In this document: piece after piece, positions 1-11,116 of the stretch
How the letters are laid out: every line of letters starts with the position of its first letter
Numbering within the stretch: position 1 is the first letter of the stretch
Source of the DNA: Bathynomus jamesi
Taxonomy: Eukaryota > Arthropoda > Malacostraca > Isopoda > Cirolanidae
Length of the DNA stretch: 64,000 nucleotides
Direction of reading: 5' to 3'
Assembly: GCA_023014485.1 (NCBI GenBank)
Contig: JAJOZX010012082.1
Coordinates: 1-64,000, forward strand
Notes under the pieces: model-generated
Databases searched by the model: none
Seen by the model: only the letters and a program-made list of their open reading frames with translations
Told to the model about the DNA's origin: nothing
Position numbers and translations under genes: made by a program

Positions 1-840
1 TTGAATTTTAAATAATTACGATGCAAAAACTATATATAAAATTAAACGGGAAATTATCATAATAAAATTTATTCTTTCATATTATATAGCACCTTCATGC
101 CCTTAATAATGCTTAAAAATTAATGAAACGTATTTCTTTAGACGCACTAATTAAAAAAATAATTAAATTAGTTTATTTAACATTTAAAAACTTCTTTTTA
201 ATTGAATGTTTATTTAAAAAATTATAGAATAAACTCATTCTTTTATAAAAGAGCCAAAGAGAACAGCTAAGTAAATGTGGCGACGATTGATCATTCGACC
301 AGCGGGGTTCGAAGAGGCGTGCTGGGAGACTAAGTAAACCAAAACGGGAGATTCACCCAATCAATAACAGTTTTTAAAAGTGTTTCTCACTAACAATAGA
401 TTTTATTTTGTGTGTGTGTGTACAGTTAGGTCATCTGGTCTGTTTGTTTGTTCAGATTATTTAATTTCATCTACTCTAGTGTATGGAAATAATAATAATA
501 ATAATAAAAATTAATTTTTTAGTCAAATTTACCGAGAGACTATAGTTCAAGATATGAAATATGTACCATGCTTATCGGGATACACGGTCTGTAAGGTATA
601 CGCGTACCCCAGTTTACCAGTTTATCCCGATTTATGTAATTAATATAATACAATAAAAATTGTCATACAGGAGTAAATATTTTGTAATATTAACACACCT
701 TTACAATGGTGTTTCGGTAATTCATATTTATACTAGAGACGAGTCTGGTATGAAAAATTATACTAAGAATGTATAGATAATATAAAACTTTTTTTTGCCA
801 TGAATAAGGGTTTTTAATGTCTTGCAATACAGCAAACCTC
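1..840. other. AT-rich intergenic stretch
   Basis: I see no convincing coding frame, RNA gene or bounded mobile element here. The stretch is strongly AT-rich, with short A and T runs, a short TG run near 410 and an ATA run near 490. Confidence 0.6.
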
Positions 841-2108
841 TACAGTGGCGCTCATAAGTATAAGTACAGCACAGAGAAATATTTCGGTTATATTAATCCT
901 TATCTTTTGTATCATGCATACGATATTTATGAGAAGTTTACCATTCGTTTGGGAAAAATTTGACATAAAAAAAATTGTTTAATTCCAACAATTAAAAAAA
1001 AAAAAGAATTTTAGGAAAATAAAAATAAGTTCATGCAAAAGTTTTCGTGCATTTTAATTACAAAATTATTTAATACATGTGTGTCCACCTTTTAAAGGTT
1101 GAATAACTTCAGTGATTCGTTTTGGGTATTTTTCTACAGGGTTTCGACGTCTCTCGGTGGAAATTTTAGCCTTTTCTTTTAAAGAAAAGTTTTATAGTTC
1201 ATTCAGATTCGAAGGGTTTGTCTTGCGGACACCTCCCCCCCCCAAATAAAACCATAAATTCTCGATTAAATTGAGATCTGAGCTTTGACTGGACCACTCA
1301 AGAAAATTGAAATTCTTTTGTTGGTCATTTCATGTTTTTACTTGTTTTGGATCATTATCTTGTTACAGTACTCAGTTACGACCCATTCGGAACTCCCAAA
1401 CTGAAGGCAATACGTTTTCTCCTAAAATTTCGTGATATTTCTTCGAATTGAAGATTCCATTGATGGCAAGTTTTCCTGGACCAGAATTACTAAAGTATCC
1501 CTCAAAAAGCAAACTACTACCACCATTTTAACCGTAGGAAGGATGTTTGTTCCTCGACTGCATAGTTGATTTTCGCCTTGGTAGAGTTTTGAGTTATTTC
1601 TTTATAACTGCAGCAAAACATCGTAAATGGAATTCGAAATTCTCTGATCTTCCTGTAACTCTCTGAAGACTCGTGTGCAGCAATAACTGATCTCTTAAGA
1701 TCTGTAGACGGCTCTTTACCACGACGACCCATTGCTTACTAATGGCTTGTACAGTCATCCATCTCCCATGAAGAATCGGAGAAAATTATAGAATTCAGAC
1801 TTGCCAACAGTCTCTAATCAATAAACAGCCAACTACTGATAAAAATTTTGAATTCTTCAAACCTGAAGTGGACGCACAAAGTAGTATTATAGTTTGGTAA
1901 ATAAAGGTACAAACTTTTGCAGTTTAACTTATTTTTATTCTGCTCAAATTCTTTGTTTTACATTATATGTTGGAATTAAACAATTTTTTATTTTTAAATT
2001 TTTCCAAACAAACGGTTAACTTTTCGTTACTATTCTATGCATGGTACAAAAGATAAGGACGAGTATAACAGAAATATTTCTCTACGAATACTTATGAGCA
2101 CCACTGTA
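841..2108 (-). mobile_element. Tc1-like DNA transposon, degraded
   Basis: The element is bounded by TA at 841-842 and 2107-2108. It has long terminal inverted repeats: the left end CAGTGGCGCTCATAAGTAT is matched by the reverse complement of the right end, CAGTGGTGCTCATAAGTAT, and similarity continues for roughly 150 bp on each side. Inside, on the minus strand, is a broken Tc1-type transposase. Its N-terminal helix-turn-helix start (MGRRGKEPSTDLKRS) lies at 1517-1732, and pieces of the catalytic half (QQDNDPK and SSDLNLIENLW) lie at about 1250-1390. Stops and frameshifts separate the pieces, so it cannot make a full enzyme. Long paired inverted ends fit the IR/DR group of Tc1 elements. Confidence 0.88.
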
Positions 2109-2164
2109 CATAATACTTTCATCCACTTTTATTTTATCTAGTGGCAATCTGAGACATTCTGTGG

Positions 2165-2420
2165 TTAGCGGATACCCGTCTCATCGGTTGAAAGCTCGAC
2201 TCCACTGAGCGTCAACAGATGGCGCGGCGGAGCTCGGGCCCACAATAGGTTGGGGGCCTGTTGCTCGACTCTTCCCTTTACCTTTACCTCCTCCAAGTTG
2301 AACGAGAAGCGTTCCTTAATTAAAGTGAGAAGGCGCGATGTGAACCAGGGCGCCTTCAACTCGATTTCCCGAGACGGAAAACCACAAGGACACCACGAGA
2401 TCTGGGAGGCATCATATCGG
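2165..2420. other. GC- and CpG-richer block, unknown
   Basis: This block is clearly richer in GC and CpG than its flanks. It has open frames on both strands (minus 2165-2359, plus 2250-2438), neither of which resembles a family I know. It could be a promoter or first exon of an unseen gene, or part of an unrecognised repeat. No convincing splice pair or poly(A) signal was found. Confidence 0.3.
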
Positions 2421-2807
2421 CGAAAAACAAAACGCTAAATGAATCGAGTGAATGGTTAAATGCATTTCTTTCTTTGGCCTTAAGTTAAGGAGAGACGCAT
2501 CACGTTGTATTCCATATGATGTACTTTGGTTTGGTTTCGTTGATTGAGAATTCCTATTTCCGAAACAATTGAATCGAAAGTTTAAATTTGAATGCTAAAT
2601 TTAAGTGCAATGACATAAAGATTGTTCACTTGTTAAATTCAGACTCGAAGTAAGACGGAATAGTTTCTGAATTTTGTGATAACGCAATTTTATTTCAGAG
2701 GTGCGTTACACTTTAGCGAGTGTCATCAATTTTGAGAATTAATTATAATTAATAACTTCGAAAAGCGGTACAAATTCAGTATATATACACTAATGTTTGG
2801 GTGGTGA

Positions 2808-2992
2808 ACCTCCTTTGTACATCTAAGGAGGGACGGATGGGACCTACAGCTTTACGTAGGATTCGAACTACTATCCTACAAAGACGGAACCAAAGAGGCA
2901 TTTTAATCGCTGAAACATGGAGTCGAACACAGAACTTGCAAATTAATAGCCAACGTTCTACCACAAGACTACTTTGACACACACACACACAC
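2808..2992 (-). repeat. SINE, tRNA-like head with shared body
   Basis: Read on the minus strand, the head looks like a tRNA promoter: TCTTGTGGTAGAACG as an A box and GTGTTCGACTCC as a B box. It is followed by the body seen in the other SINE copies of this window (AGTTCGAATCCTACG, then AAGCTGTAGGTCCC and a CTCC-rich stretch). It abuts a CA microsatellite at about 2979-2999. This is one of two tRNA-headed versions of the family; other copies carry a 5S-like head on the same body. Confidence 0.65.
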
Positions 2993-3164
2993 ACATACAC
3001 ATACGGGTTATACAGTCCGGGAAGGGTTTTAAAAATGAACTTTTTAATTATTCCAAATAGAACGAACTAACACACATCGTGAAAATCCATGACTCTTAAA
3101 GGTTTTTCATAGTTCACCCGCACTTTTTCAACATTGACTTCAACACCTGACTTCACTCCTCTCT

Positions 3165-4300
3165 ATGGCTTCAACTGAAGAAAAATTAAACTGCGAGTTG
3201 TGGTTAGCCGGGCTGAAATCTGTTACAGCAGTGAGACGTAAGTTCCGGACACAATACAACAAATATCCACCATCTGAACAGGCAAAAAGAGACTAAGACC
3301 GGATGAAAAAATTTAAAGGACGGGTTCAGTGCATGACAGACCGCGTTCCGGTAGACCAGCTATCAGTGAAGAAAGCATAGCATCTGTTCGAGAAGCGTTC
3401 GAAGGAAACCCAAAAAAGTCATTTACCCGTGCTTCTAGAGCAGGGGTTCCTAAATGGGAGTAGCGAGAAGGTTCCAGGGGTAGGCGGCATCCTGCTTTGG
3501 AACTAACTTTCACATGGGGAAAAGTACTCTCAAAAGACAGTGTGTAGTGGCAATTTTGAGTAGGGGAGGGGGGAACTACGGGGCATTTGCTGAAGTCATC
3601 GAGGGGTACGCAGCCGAAAAAAGGTTGGGAACCACTGTTCTAAAGAAATGAATATCCCCGTCTCAATAGTCCGTAAGATCTTAAAGGTGAAGTTACATCA
3701 ACATAACAGAATTAAAGTTGTTCAAGATCTAACGGAGGAGGATTACAGTGCTAGACTTTATTTCTGAGAAGAATTTCTTACACTAATCAAAGAGGATCCA
3801 AACTTTTTGAATCGGTTAACATTTTCTGATGAAGCAACATTTCGTCTCGGTGGCAAAGTTAAACGCCAGTTATCGTTTTTGTGTCATCATCAGAGAGACT
3901 CCGAAGGTCAATGTGCGGTGTGCTTTAAGAAAATACCAAGTCATTGGTCCGTTCATTTTTGAGGGAGTAACTGTGAACGGAGAGCGATATCTTGAAATGT
4001 TGGAAAATTTCTTCCTTCTACAGCTGGTAGCCTCATACCTTAAACCAAAAAATTTTCCAGCATGACGGACCCCTTACCACTGTTTTTGGAACGTCGGGAT
4101 TTCTGAATGAAACCTGCCCTAGAAAATAGATTGGGAAAGGAGGAGCACTCGCATGGCCGCCCCGATCACCCGACTTAACCCCCGTAGACTTTTTTTTATG
4201 ATCATGTCAAAAGCGTCGTTTTCTCCGCTCGGCCACAAGATTTGGCAGAATTGAAAACTCTTATCGAAACTGTAATGCACCAAATCTTTTTCATGTGCTA
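3165..4300 (+). pseudogene. mariner transposase pseudogene
   Basis: The start ATG at 3165 opens a helix-turn-helix region (CELWLAGLKSVTAVRRKF) that hits a stop after about 43 codons. A second frame carries the linker signature GSVHDRPRSGRP. After the nested MITE the frame resumes with LTFSDEATFR, holding the first catalytic Asp near 3820. QHDGP near 4058 and RSPDLTPVDFF near 4163-4195 hold the second and third. The spacing between the last two Asp residues counts to about 40 with one in-frame stop, close to the DD41D pattern. Several stops and frameshifts show a dead copy. Confidence 0.85.
3441..3637. mobile_element. hAT-type MITE nested in mariner
   Basis: This 197 bp element has hAT-like ends (CAGGGGTTCCTAA at the left, TTGGGAACCACTG at the right). 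Near-identical 8 bp duplications flank it: TTCTAGAG at 3433-3440 and TTCTAAAG at 3638-3645. It splits the mariner transposase frame, so it arrived later. It has no coding capacity. Confidence 0.9.
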
Positions 4301-4361
4301 TTTTGTTCTATTTAGAATAATTAAAGTTTTTTTATTTTTAAAAACCCTCCCGGACTTCATA

Positions 4362-4695
4362 ACAACCGTGTAACCATGTCCGATATATAGAGGTAGCACG
4401 GTTGATCGATCGTCTGCTGATGTGTGGTTGATGTTTGTGACGGTTCACAAATTATTATTGATAAACTGTTGATGTAACAACACGTTCATAAATTAAAGTA
4501 TAATAATAATAATAATAATTTCCAAGATATATTTCCCCAAAAGGCAAGGCTATAATGTTTGTATTTATTGAATAATGAATTTACATCATTATTCATTTTC
4601 AACCCCATTTCGATGTAGATATCAAAATTTGTCTTTAGATTTCTACTTAAAAATTATCAAGTTGCTTCGTTTCAACGTTAAGAGGTTGATTCGTC

Positions 4696-4766
<71 letters not shown>

Positions 4767-5291
4767 CTATTATTAATTACATATTTGCACAGAAGTAAGT
4801 CTTTATTATAAAGGGGTTTTGTAAAAAAAGTCTTTGAAGCTCGCACTTCGCCCGAAACCTTAGTTAAAATTAAATTAAATTCTTTAGTGTAATATATGCC
4901 ATGTTCATTAAATCACAAATGACGTTAATACAAGGATTTATTAGTATTCATTTATTAAATGTAAATCTCTCTCGTAACAAATGAATCCTGATAAATCTTT
5001 TGAATTGGTCATTTATGATTTAGTGAAGACAACATTCATTTAATTTCTCTTAATTTATTAATTATTTGTATCTTCTAAATTGCTTTATTTTATGAATTAT
5101 TCAGTCGTGTGTGTGTCTCGACTCCTTTTAAGGTATGTTACCTCTTAATTTTAACATTACTGCCCCAGTATGCAGTAAAGCCTGAAGCTTAAGTTACCAA
5201 ATTATAATACCAAAAAGAAGATTAACGCTAAATTTATTGTTTCATGTTAGTTATTCTTACATTTGTTGTATAAATAATTTTTTCTTTCTAT

Positions 5292-5337
<46 letters not shown>

Positions 5338-5580
5338 CTCTCTCTCTCTTCTATATATATCTCCTCCTCTCTCTCTGAGTAAACTGATTTAATTGTGTAC
5401 AGTTAAATGTAAAATAAGATTATTTAAAAGTTAAAATGTAATTAATTATCAGTATAGAGAAAGATGTGAACTGGGCTGGAGGCATAATACCCTAAAGAAC
5501 AGCTCTCTCACTGCTTTTCCCCAGTCATTATACACCTCCAAAGACCGACAGCGTTATATATTTTGTTATTTTCGTTTTAC
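4362..5580. other. non-coding stretch with microsatellites
   Basis: No gene is visible. The main features are a long (TA)n tract at 4699-4765, another at 5296-5332 running into a CT-rich tract to about 5375, and short TAA repeats near 4500. Small frames over the TA tracts are artefacts of the repeat. Confidence 0.6.
4699..4765. repeat. (TA)n microsatellite
   Basis: An uninterrupted run of about 33 AT dinucleotides. It is a likely site of length variation and a typical target for elements that prefer TA repeats. Confidence 0.97.
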
Positions 5581-5584
5581 TCAG

Positions 5585-5790
5585 GCTATGTCGTGGCCAC
5601 ATCGTTACACCTCTTCACGTTAGATCAACGAGGTTAATCGACCTGCTGGGTCTGTTCGGAAGTTGGAACGGTAACTGCCTTCCGTTTCTTGATGTACCGA
5701 CCTGAGGATCGGATCCCACGTAGTAAAGTTGCGTAGGTCCCCTCGTATGACCTTTGAAGGCCGTTATGAATGAGGTCAAACCAAAATAAA
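5585..5790 (+). repeat. SINE with 5S rRNA-like head
   Basis: The plus strand shows a degenerate 5S-like head (GTCGTGGCCACATCGTTACA, then GATCAACGAGGTTAATCGAC and GGGTCTGTTCGGAAGTTGGA). The shared body follows: GATCGGATCCCACGTAGTAA and GCGTAGGTCCCCTCG. It has the same layout as the clearer copies at 9010-9185 and 10755-10953 but is more diverged. Confidence 0.6.
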
Positions 5791-6165
5791 AGATGTTCAT
5801 AAAGTCGCGCGAGTGAATATGCATGTACACTTCGCCATATTCACTCGTGTGATTTTATGAAAACACTGTATTATTATTTCGCTTAAATGTGACCTAAAAG
5901 CGGGAATAATTTCTATTCTGAAACTCCATTCAGTGTTTTTCTCATTTTCAGTCTCTAGGAAAAATCACCAAATAGAATTCTATCATCGGTATTGAGGCTT
6001 TTACCAAACGTGTATAATGACTGCAAACCAATAAATAATAGCTAATATTAAGTTTCACGGAGACCAGATTACACTAGATTACGTGATCGTTTTAGATTGG
6101 TTAGTTTATTTCTCACGTGACCAATTTCGGTCAATCAGGATCTTTGTAACAAGTATGTGTGTTAG

Positions 6166-6373
6166 TCAATGTGTGAAACCAGTAGTTTCACGTAATGCCT
6201 AAAATTTTCATGTATTTAGGGTAATTCGATTAATGACTTCGTGTAGGTTAAATTAGGGTGGTTAGGTTGATTAGGTTAGTAATGCGTATTACCCATGTTT
6301 AAGGGTCACGGATATTACACAAAATGCCTGAAATTCTTAGGCACTACGTGAAATGACTGGTTTCACGCATTGA
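6166..6373. mobile_element. MITE with about 45 bp inverted ends
   Basis: The left end TCAATGTGTGAAACCAGTAG and the reverse complement of the right end, TCAATGCGTGAAACCAGTCA, match and continue through CACGTA(A/G)TGCCTAA. The core carries a GGTTAGGTTGATTAGGTTAG stretch. I see no coding and could not settle a target duplication. Confidence 0.75.
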
Positions 6374-6435
6374 TTGTAACTGTCTGTGTATATACATAAA
6401 TTTTCCCCTTCCTTTGAGAGCAAACGGACAGTGTG

Positions 6436-6468
<33 letters not shown>

Positions 6469-7231
6469 TAGTCAGTGTATTAGGCCGATATTATTTGAAT
6501 ATATTGCAGCACTTTTAAAGTATTTTGAAGTCTACTGATGTGTGTACAAATTTTGTGAACATTTCCATAATTATATTAAACAATTTTTTAAGTTTCGCGT
6601 CACTTTATTAATATTATTAAAAAAAAATAGTCTTTAAATTAAAATGTTATTGACAAGAAATAATTAATATATGCAAGAGACCAAGTAAGAAAAATTACAG
6701 GATGACTTTACTTTATTGATATAAAATCTAAATAATTATTCATGAAGGGAATAATTACTAAATATATTCTCAAATAATAAAATTAATAATTGTTGTTGTA
6801 ATTTACTTTATATAAAACACTATTTTATTTTTAATTATTTATTTATTTGTAGTTTCAATCTTTTATGGAAGCCTTTTTCAAGACTTGCATCATTGCAATT
6901 ACTCTATAATAATAAGTGTAATTTGCAAGAACATTCCAAACTGTCAAAATATTTTTTAAATAATATTTCCATTTCCAAATAACGTTTCCACGAGATAGTA
7001 CTGCTCCTCATCAGCAGTAGCAATAAATATAGGATATATATATAGATATTCTAAAGAAAAACGCATCAGCCCATGCCGTAAAGTTTGAACCTTAAGGACC
7101 AAATTAAAAAAGCTAAATTAACATCTGTATCTTTTATGTTAAAATTATTGCAAAAATTGTGATATTGTATTAATCTTTATTGTAAATGTTTATCAATTAT
7201 CATCAGATTTTATTTGATCCGATTTCACATA
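6374..7231. other. AT-rich stretch, no gene seen
   Basis: Contains a (TA)n tract at about 6441-6468 and otherwise AT-rich unique-looking DNA. I found no frame, repeat boundary or RNA motif I can support. Confidence 0.55.
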
Positions 7232-7385
7232 GTAGTGCAGCGGGAGAAAGGGATAATCGGCAAAATGCGTTTTTTGTTGGAAAAGACCGTTCATTCTTCC
7301 CTTTATCACCTCCAATTGACAGATATTCCATTTTGTGACTGGAAACACTGACTTTGTCGCTTATCCCTTTCTCCTGCTGCGCTAC
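7232..7385. mobile_element. short MITE, about 154 bp
   Basis: Imperfect inverted ends of about 25 bp: GTAGTGCAGCGGGAGAAAGG at the left and CCTTTCTCCTGCTGCGCTAC at the right. No coding capacity. The parent superfamily is not clear. Confidence 0.7.
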
Positions 7386-7713
7386 TCGTATATTCGTAGG
7401 AGACTGAAACTGGATTTTTTCAATACAGATTTAAATTTGTTTCAATGATTTTATTCTCAATGTAATTACAATAAAAATACAATTCTTTAATAAAGTGCCG
7501 TAAATAAATAGAACTGTACACTATATTCTTTAAACCTTTATACTTATTTTATGAACGGGATACTTCATCGACGGTCTAATAACTTAACCTAACCTAAACC
7601 ACAAGATTTGTCGCTCAAATGTTTTGTCGACATGTCATAACCTCGTACCCTCTGATTACTCAAGCTACTCTTGTAAATTGTATTTTAGTGTGAAAATGGC
7701 TACAACTTTTTTG

Positions 7714-7908
7714 GGATCACCTGAAGATCAGGGGCCCCCATGTATTTTTTGCTTTACAGTACCAAATATAATAAATTAAATTGAATTCCCGGTTAGGTCA
7801 ACTGTACGCCCTTGACGATTGATTAGGTTAAGTCGTGATATTTTCGTTAGTTTTAACGAAAATATCATTTGGTAATTGAGGCTGGGGGCCCTGATCTTCA
7901 GGTGATCC
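7714..7908. mobile_element. MITE family A (GGATCACCTGAAGATC ends)
   Basis: This 195 bp element begins GGATCACCTGAAGATCAGGG and ends with the inverse. Inside is a smaller inverted pair around GTTAGTTTTAACG, next to AGGTCAACTGTACGCCCTTG and GATTGATTAGGTTAAG. It is the most complete of several copies in the window (22361-22552, 47667-47865, 47935-48030, 51062-51248). The core also recurs in larger foldbacks at 9979-10587, 46417-46571 and 48185-48943. Confidence 0.85.
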
Positions 7909-8374
7909 TTTTTTTTTTTTTTTTTTCTCCAAATAAAGTAGAAAATTTGGTTTAAATTTTATTAAAAATATACGAGCAATTTGTTTTGCCCATATTTTGA
8001 TACGTATAGGTATGTACTGTATGTAATTCGTGAAGGGGAATTGGTATCCAGAATTGTGTATGCGAGATTTTAGAATACGTGTACAAGTATTAAAAAAAAA
8101 AAGTAGAAAATTTAATTACTGCTTGCAAGATCATTGAAGTGATTTTGGAAAAATGAAAATGGATTCCAACACCTGAAGTCGTTATAGTGTCCATATATGT
8201 TCAGTAGTATTAATTACATTAAAAAGTTCTTCTCCTTGTGAAATTTCACTCTCAAAACCTTTTAATAAATTCCACTTGTGTCGCGATTGAAGAATTTGCA
8301 TTGTCACTTTTTCTCACTACTAATAACTAATTTTCATGGGTTTTTATATTGTTTTAAAATTGTCGATTTCTTAC
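7909..8374. other. downstream of BARX exon 3; no last exon found
   Basis: A poly(T) run follows the MITE, then AT-rich DNA. The final BARX exon should lie downstream on the minus strand, here or at lower coordinates. I found no frame beginning with a good acceptor and a basic BARX-like tail. Confidence 0.5.
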
Positions 8375-8523
8375 CTGCTTTTTCCACTTCATTCTTCTAT
8401 TCTGGTACCACGTTTTGACTTGCAACTGACTCAAACCCAAAGACTTTGCCAGGTCGACTCTATCGGGAGTGCTGAGGTACTTTTGGGCTTCGAATCGCCT
8501 TTCCAAGCCTAACAGTTGCAATT
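8375..8523 (-). CDS. BARX: BARX-class homeobox gene, exon 3 (homeodomain)
   Basis: This 149 bp internal exon is preceded by a TTTCTTTAATCCAG acceptor and followed by a CAG|GTAAGA donor. It completes a Glu codon begun in exon 2 and then encodes 49 residues: [30 protein letters not shown] and [17 protein letters not shown]. These are homeodomain helices 1-3. W48, Q50, N51 and R53 are present, with Tyr at position 49, as in Bar-type homeodomains. The STPDR and [16 protein letters not shown] blocks are characteristic of BARX. The protein is expected to be a nuclear DNA-binding transcription factor. Only homeodomain position 60 and the C-terminal tail are missing, and these should lie in a later exon. 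Confidence 0.95.
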
Positions 8524-9009
8524 CTGGATTAAAGAAAGATATAAATAGATTTACTAATTATACAAACGTTCATTAAGTCGCATAAATATAGAAATTTGTG
8601 AAAACAGTTGAGCAGACCAAATTTTGGTTGAAACAAAAGTCTTACACGGAGAAGTTTAAATTCTAAAATGGCGAAGAAAAATTTTAAATGGATAAATAAA
8701 AAAAAAACTTATTTAAAAAAATGGGGATCAGTCATTGTACAATCACTAATTTAATGCAAAATCTAAAATGGAGCATGAATTGATAATATACCTTAATCTC
8801 AACGGACCCCAAAATGAAATTTTTTTTAAAACAGGAGGGGGGGGGGGGGAGTAGGGCTTAACTCCTCTAGCTTTAACCTGAATGACCTCTCATATTCTAA
8901 TAATTTGTAATATTATTGTATATTATGTAATATTGGGATGACAATATTTACACGACACCGGCATAACAAATCCTAAATCCCCGCACCCCACCCTACCGTA
9001 TCCACGCCT

Positions 9010-9185
9010 GGATGGGGGTTGCTTAACCTCTTTCGCAACATCGAAAATCGTATGACGGAGACGACCTACGGCTTTACGTGAGATCCGAACTGCGGGTCGC
9101 GACATAGTCTGACCGCGGCGGACGGTCCCCCATCCAACTACACAAATCCAACGTCGCTTAATTTCGTTGATCGGTGGGAAAAAAA
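9010..9185 (-). repeat. 5S rRNA-derived SINE (SINE3 type)
   Basis: On the minus strand: GATCAACGAAATTAAGCGAC, then GTAGTTGGATGGGGGACCGT (plus 9124-9137 covers the conserved GGATGGGGGACC control-region block). This matches the 3' half of eukaryotic 5S rRNA. The shared SINE body follows (GCAGTTCGGATCTCACG, AAGCCGTAGGTC). It lies in BARX intron 2 in the gene's own orientation. The 5' part of the 5S head is truncated. Confidence 0.8.
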
Positions 9186-9978
9186 TCTGAACATAGTTTA
9201 TACACTGAAGAAACGTACATTTATGAAAATGAAAAGGGAAAATTAATATTTATAAAAAAATCAATTTTTTAACAGCAGTGATGAAAAAAAATCTAAGTCG
9301 CAAAAATCAAAGAAAAAAAAATAGCTTGAAAAGCAAGTCATCATTTTTTTTTAGTTTTAATTATTAATTAATAATTGAATAAAGGCCGTATCACACGGCC
9401 ATTTGAAGCGGTTTTTCACCGTTTGAAACCGCTAATAGTCTTTTAACACATCAAATGACAAAAATCGATGTTTGAAAAATTTAAATTTTTTAGATTCGTA
9501 GTAATTAATACAATTTGGCGCCACATTCAAATGCACTTTCGAATTAGACATAGATATGACATTGTCTCATTTTGGATTCAGTTACTTTCAATTTTAGTTA
9601 TCTATGATCTTATATATATATTATAATATGCTTTATTCGTCAAAGATGGGGAAAAATCAAGATTATCTCAAGATCCTTGTCCCGTTTTTTTTAGTTGGAA
9701 ACTTATTGGATGTTTTAGTTGGATATAAACAATATGAATAACAACGTATAAAAGTGTAACGCGAACCAACTTCATCGTAGATCTTAAACTGCATATTACA
9801 AATTGCATAATTTAATTTAACGTTTTTAATACATTACAGTTTAATACTTGCAAAAAGATATTTAAGGTAACTTTCTTATGGTGAATAAATAGGTCTCAGT
9901 ATTAATAACTTTTACTTTTGCTATTTCCATTATATATATTTTCTCTTTAAATAATTCTATAATTTTAGAAGATGGTAC
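9186..9978. other. BARX intron 2, nothing recognised
   Basis: AT-rich intronic DNA. A short inverted pair with GGCCGTATCACACGGCC at about 9386-9402, followed by GAAGCGGTTTTTCACCG, may be the end of an unrecognised MITE. No exon was found. Confidence 0.5.
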
Positions 9979-10587
9979 TTACGTATTATCGGGACTACCA
10001 AACTGTTTATTATGTATTTTTGCTCTCGTCATTTCGTTTAAACTAACGAAAATATCACAACTTAACCTAACCAATCATCAAGTTGACCTAACCGGGCATT
10101 CAGTTGACACGAATGTTGACACTGGATGTTTTTATCAATTACGGCGTTATTCTCTGATCCTTAACTTGCCCGATATGTGACAGTGAGTGCCTAATACGAA
10201 AAGATCAGAAGATATTTAGGCGAAATAACCAATATTAACCGGTTAGGTTAATTGAATGCCAGGTTAGGTCAACTGTACGCCCTTGATGATTGGTTAGGTT
10301 AAGTCAGGGGTCACCAACCTTTTATTTGTTCACCGCCCACTTTTACGATTTTTTTAAAATTAAAAAAGCTTATCGCCCACCTGGGATCAAAAAGAATAAA
10401 TCAACATAATCGATAAAATAAATAATGAAATAAATGTTTAATTACCTTTAATGTGAGCCCACTAGTGGGCGCTACCCCCAGGTTGGTGACCCCTGGGTTA
10501 AGTTGTGATATTTTTGTTAGTTTAAACGAAAATGACGAGAGCAAAAATACATAATAAACAGTTTGGTAGTCCCGATAATACGTACGT
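9979..10587. repeat. foldback element with MITE-A core
   Basis: Long inverted arms begin ACGTATTATCGGGACTACCA at the left and are mirrored at the right end by TGGTAGTCCCGATAATACGT. The arms run through TGCTCTCGTCATTT and the MITE-A core (AAAATATCACAACTTAACC, GGTCAACTGTACGCCCTTGA). The right arm is broken by a hAT-type MITE at 10305-10495. It sits in BARX intron 2. Minus-strand transcription through it would give a hairpin RNA. Confidence 0.82.
10305..10495. mobile_element. hAT-type MITE nested in foldback
   Basis: This 191 bp element has perfect inverted ends CAGGGGTCACCAACC / GGTTGGTGACCCCTG. It is flanked by an exact 8 bp duplication GGTTAAGT at 10297-10304 and 10496-10503. Non-coding. The intact duplication points to a relatively recent insertion. 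Confidence 0.93.
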
Positions 10588-10754
10588 AACATTTTATCTT
10601 CTAGGTACTTATAAGTGATTATATTTAAACATACTTTTGAAAAAATTTCATGATGACACCGTAAAATCGACATTATCTATTTTCACCTCAAACTTTCGTC
10701 GGCTCGCATGCAGAGACTACTCTCAGAATATACAAAATTATAATGATTGGTTTT

Positions 10755-10953
10755 GTTTAACCTCCTTCGCAACATCTAAGGTCATATGACGGAGGGGACC
10801 TACGGCTTTACGTGGGATCCGAACCACGGGTCGCTACATAGTCTGGACGCAGCGGATGGTCTCCCATTCAACTACTACCCAGACCCAATGTCGCTTAACT
10901 TCGCTGATCAAACGGGAAGCGGTGTTACGATATTGGCTACGACGACGTAGCCC
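10755..10953 (-). repeat. 5S rRNA-derived SINE, most complete copy
   Basis: On the minus strand the head starts GGCTACGTCGTCGTAGCC and runs through GATCAGCGAAGTTAAGCGAC and TTGAATGGGAGACC (plus 10858-10871). This gives the order and spacing of a 5S rRNA gene with its internal control blocks. The body follows: CGTGGTTCGGATCCCACG (plus 10811-10828), AAGCCGTAGGTCCC, a CTCCGTC-rich stretch and GTTGCGAAGGAGGTTAAAC. About 198 bp in all. It lies in BARX intron 2, same strand as the gene. Confidence 0.85.
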
Positions 10954-11116
10954 AGAATATACAGAAATGTTTATAAAATTTTATATAAATTTTTTTACAT
11001 TTAATTAGTGTGATTTTATAGAGAAAATAGAGAAGTTTTTAAAGTTCAAAAAACACTGAATAAAACATTTTTTTTTGTACATATACTGTACAGTATTTTG
11101 AAGGTATAAGCCCTAC

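Larger units (their letters stand above)
3011..4361 (+). mobile_element. mariner-like transposon (DD41D-like), interrupted
   Basis: The terminal inverted repeats match over about 40 bp (left AGTCCGGGAAGGGTTTT, right reverse complement AGTCCGGGAGGGTTTTT) and both ends abut TA. A nested MITE lies at 3441-3637. The internal gene is a decayed mariner-superfamily transposase. Its family resemblance to the palindrome-forming mariner at 54.3-55.2 kb (QHDG, SPDLTP.DFF) suggests a related DD41D lineage. Confidence 0.88.

Noticed and set aside
4575..4846. Open frames of repeated Tyr-Ile on both strands
   Set aside because: They are translations of a (TA)n tract, not genes. The same holds at 17734-18148, 18952-19270 and 57676-57966.
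6240..6280. TTAGG-like GGTTAGGTTGATTAGG stretches as telomeric DNA
   Set aside because: The units are irregular and short and recur as part of MITE cores with defined ends, so they are not an interstitial telomere array.
10755..10953. A functional 5S rRNA gene
   Set aside because: The head has many changes, lacks the last third of 5S and a T-run terminator, and is fused to a SINE body present in other copies.
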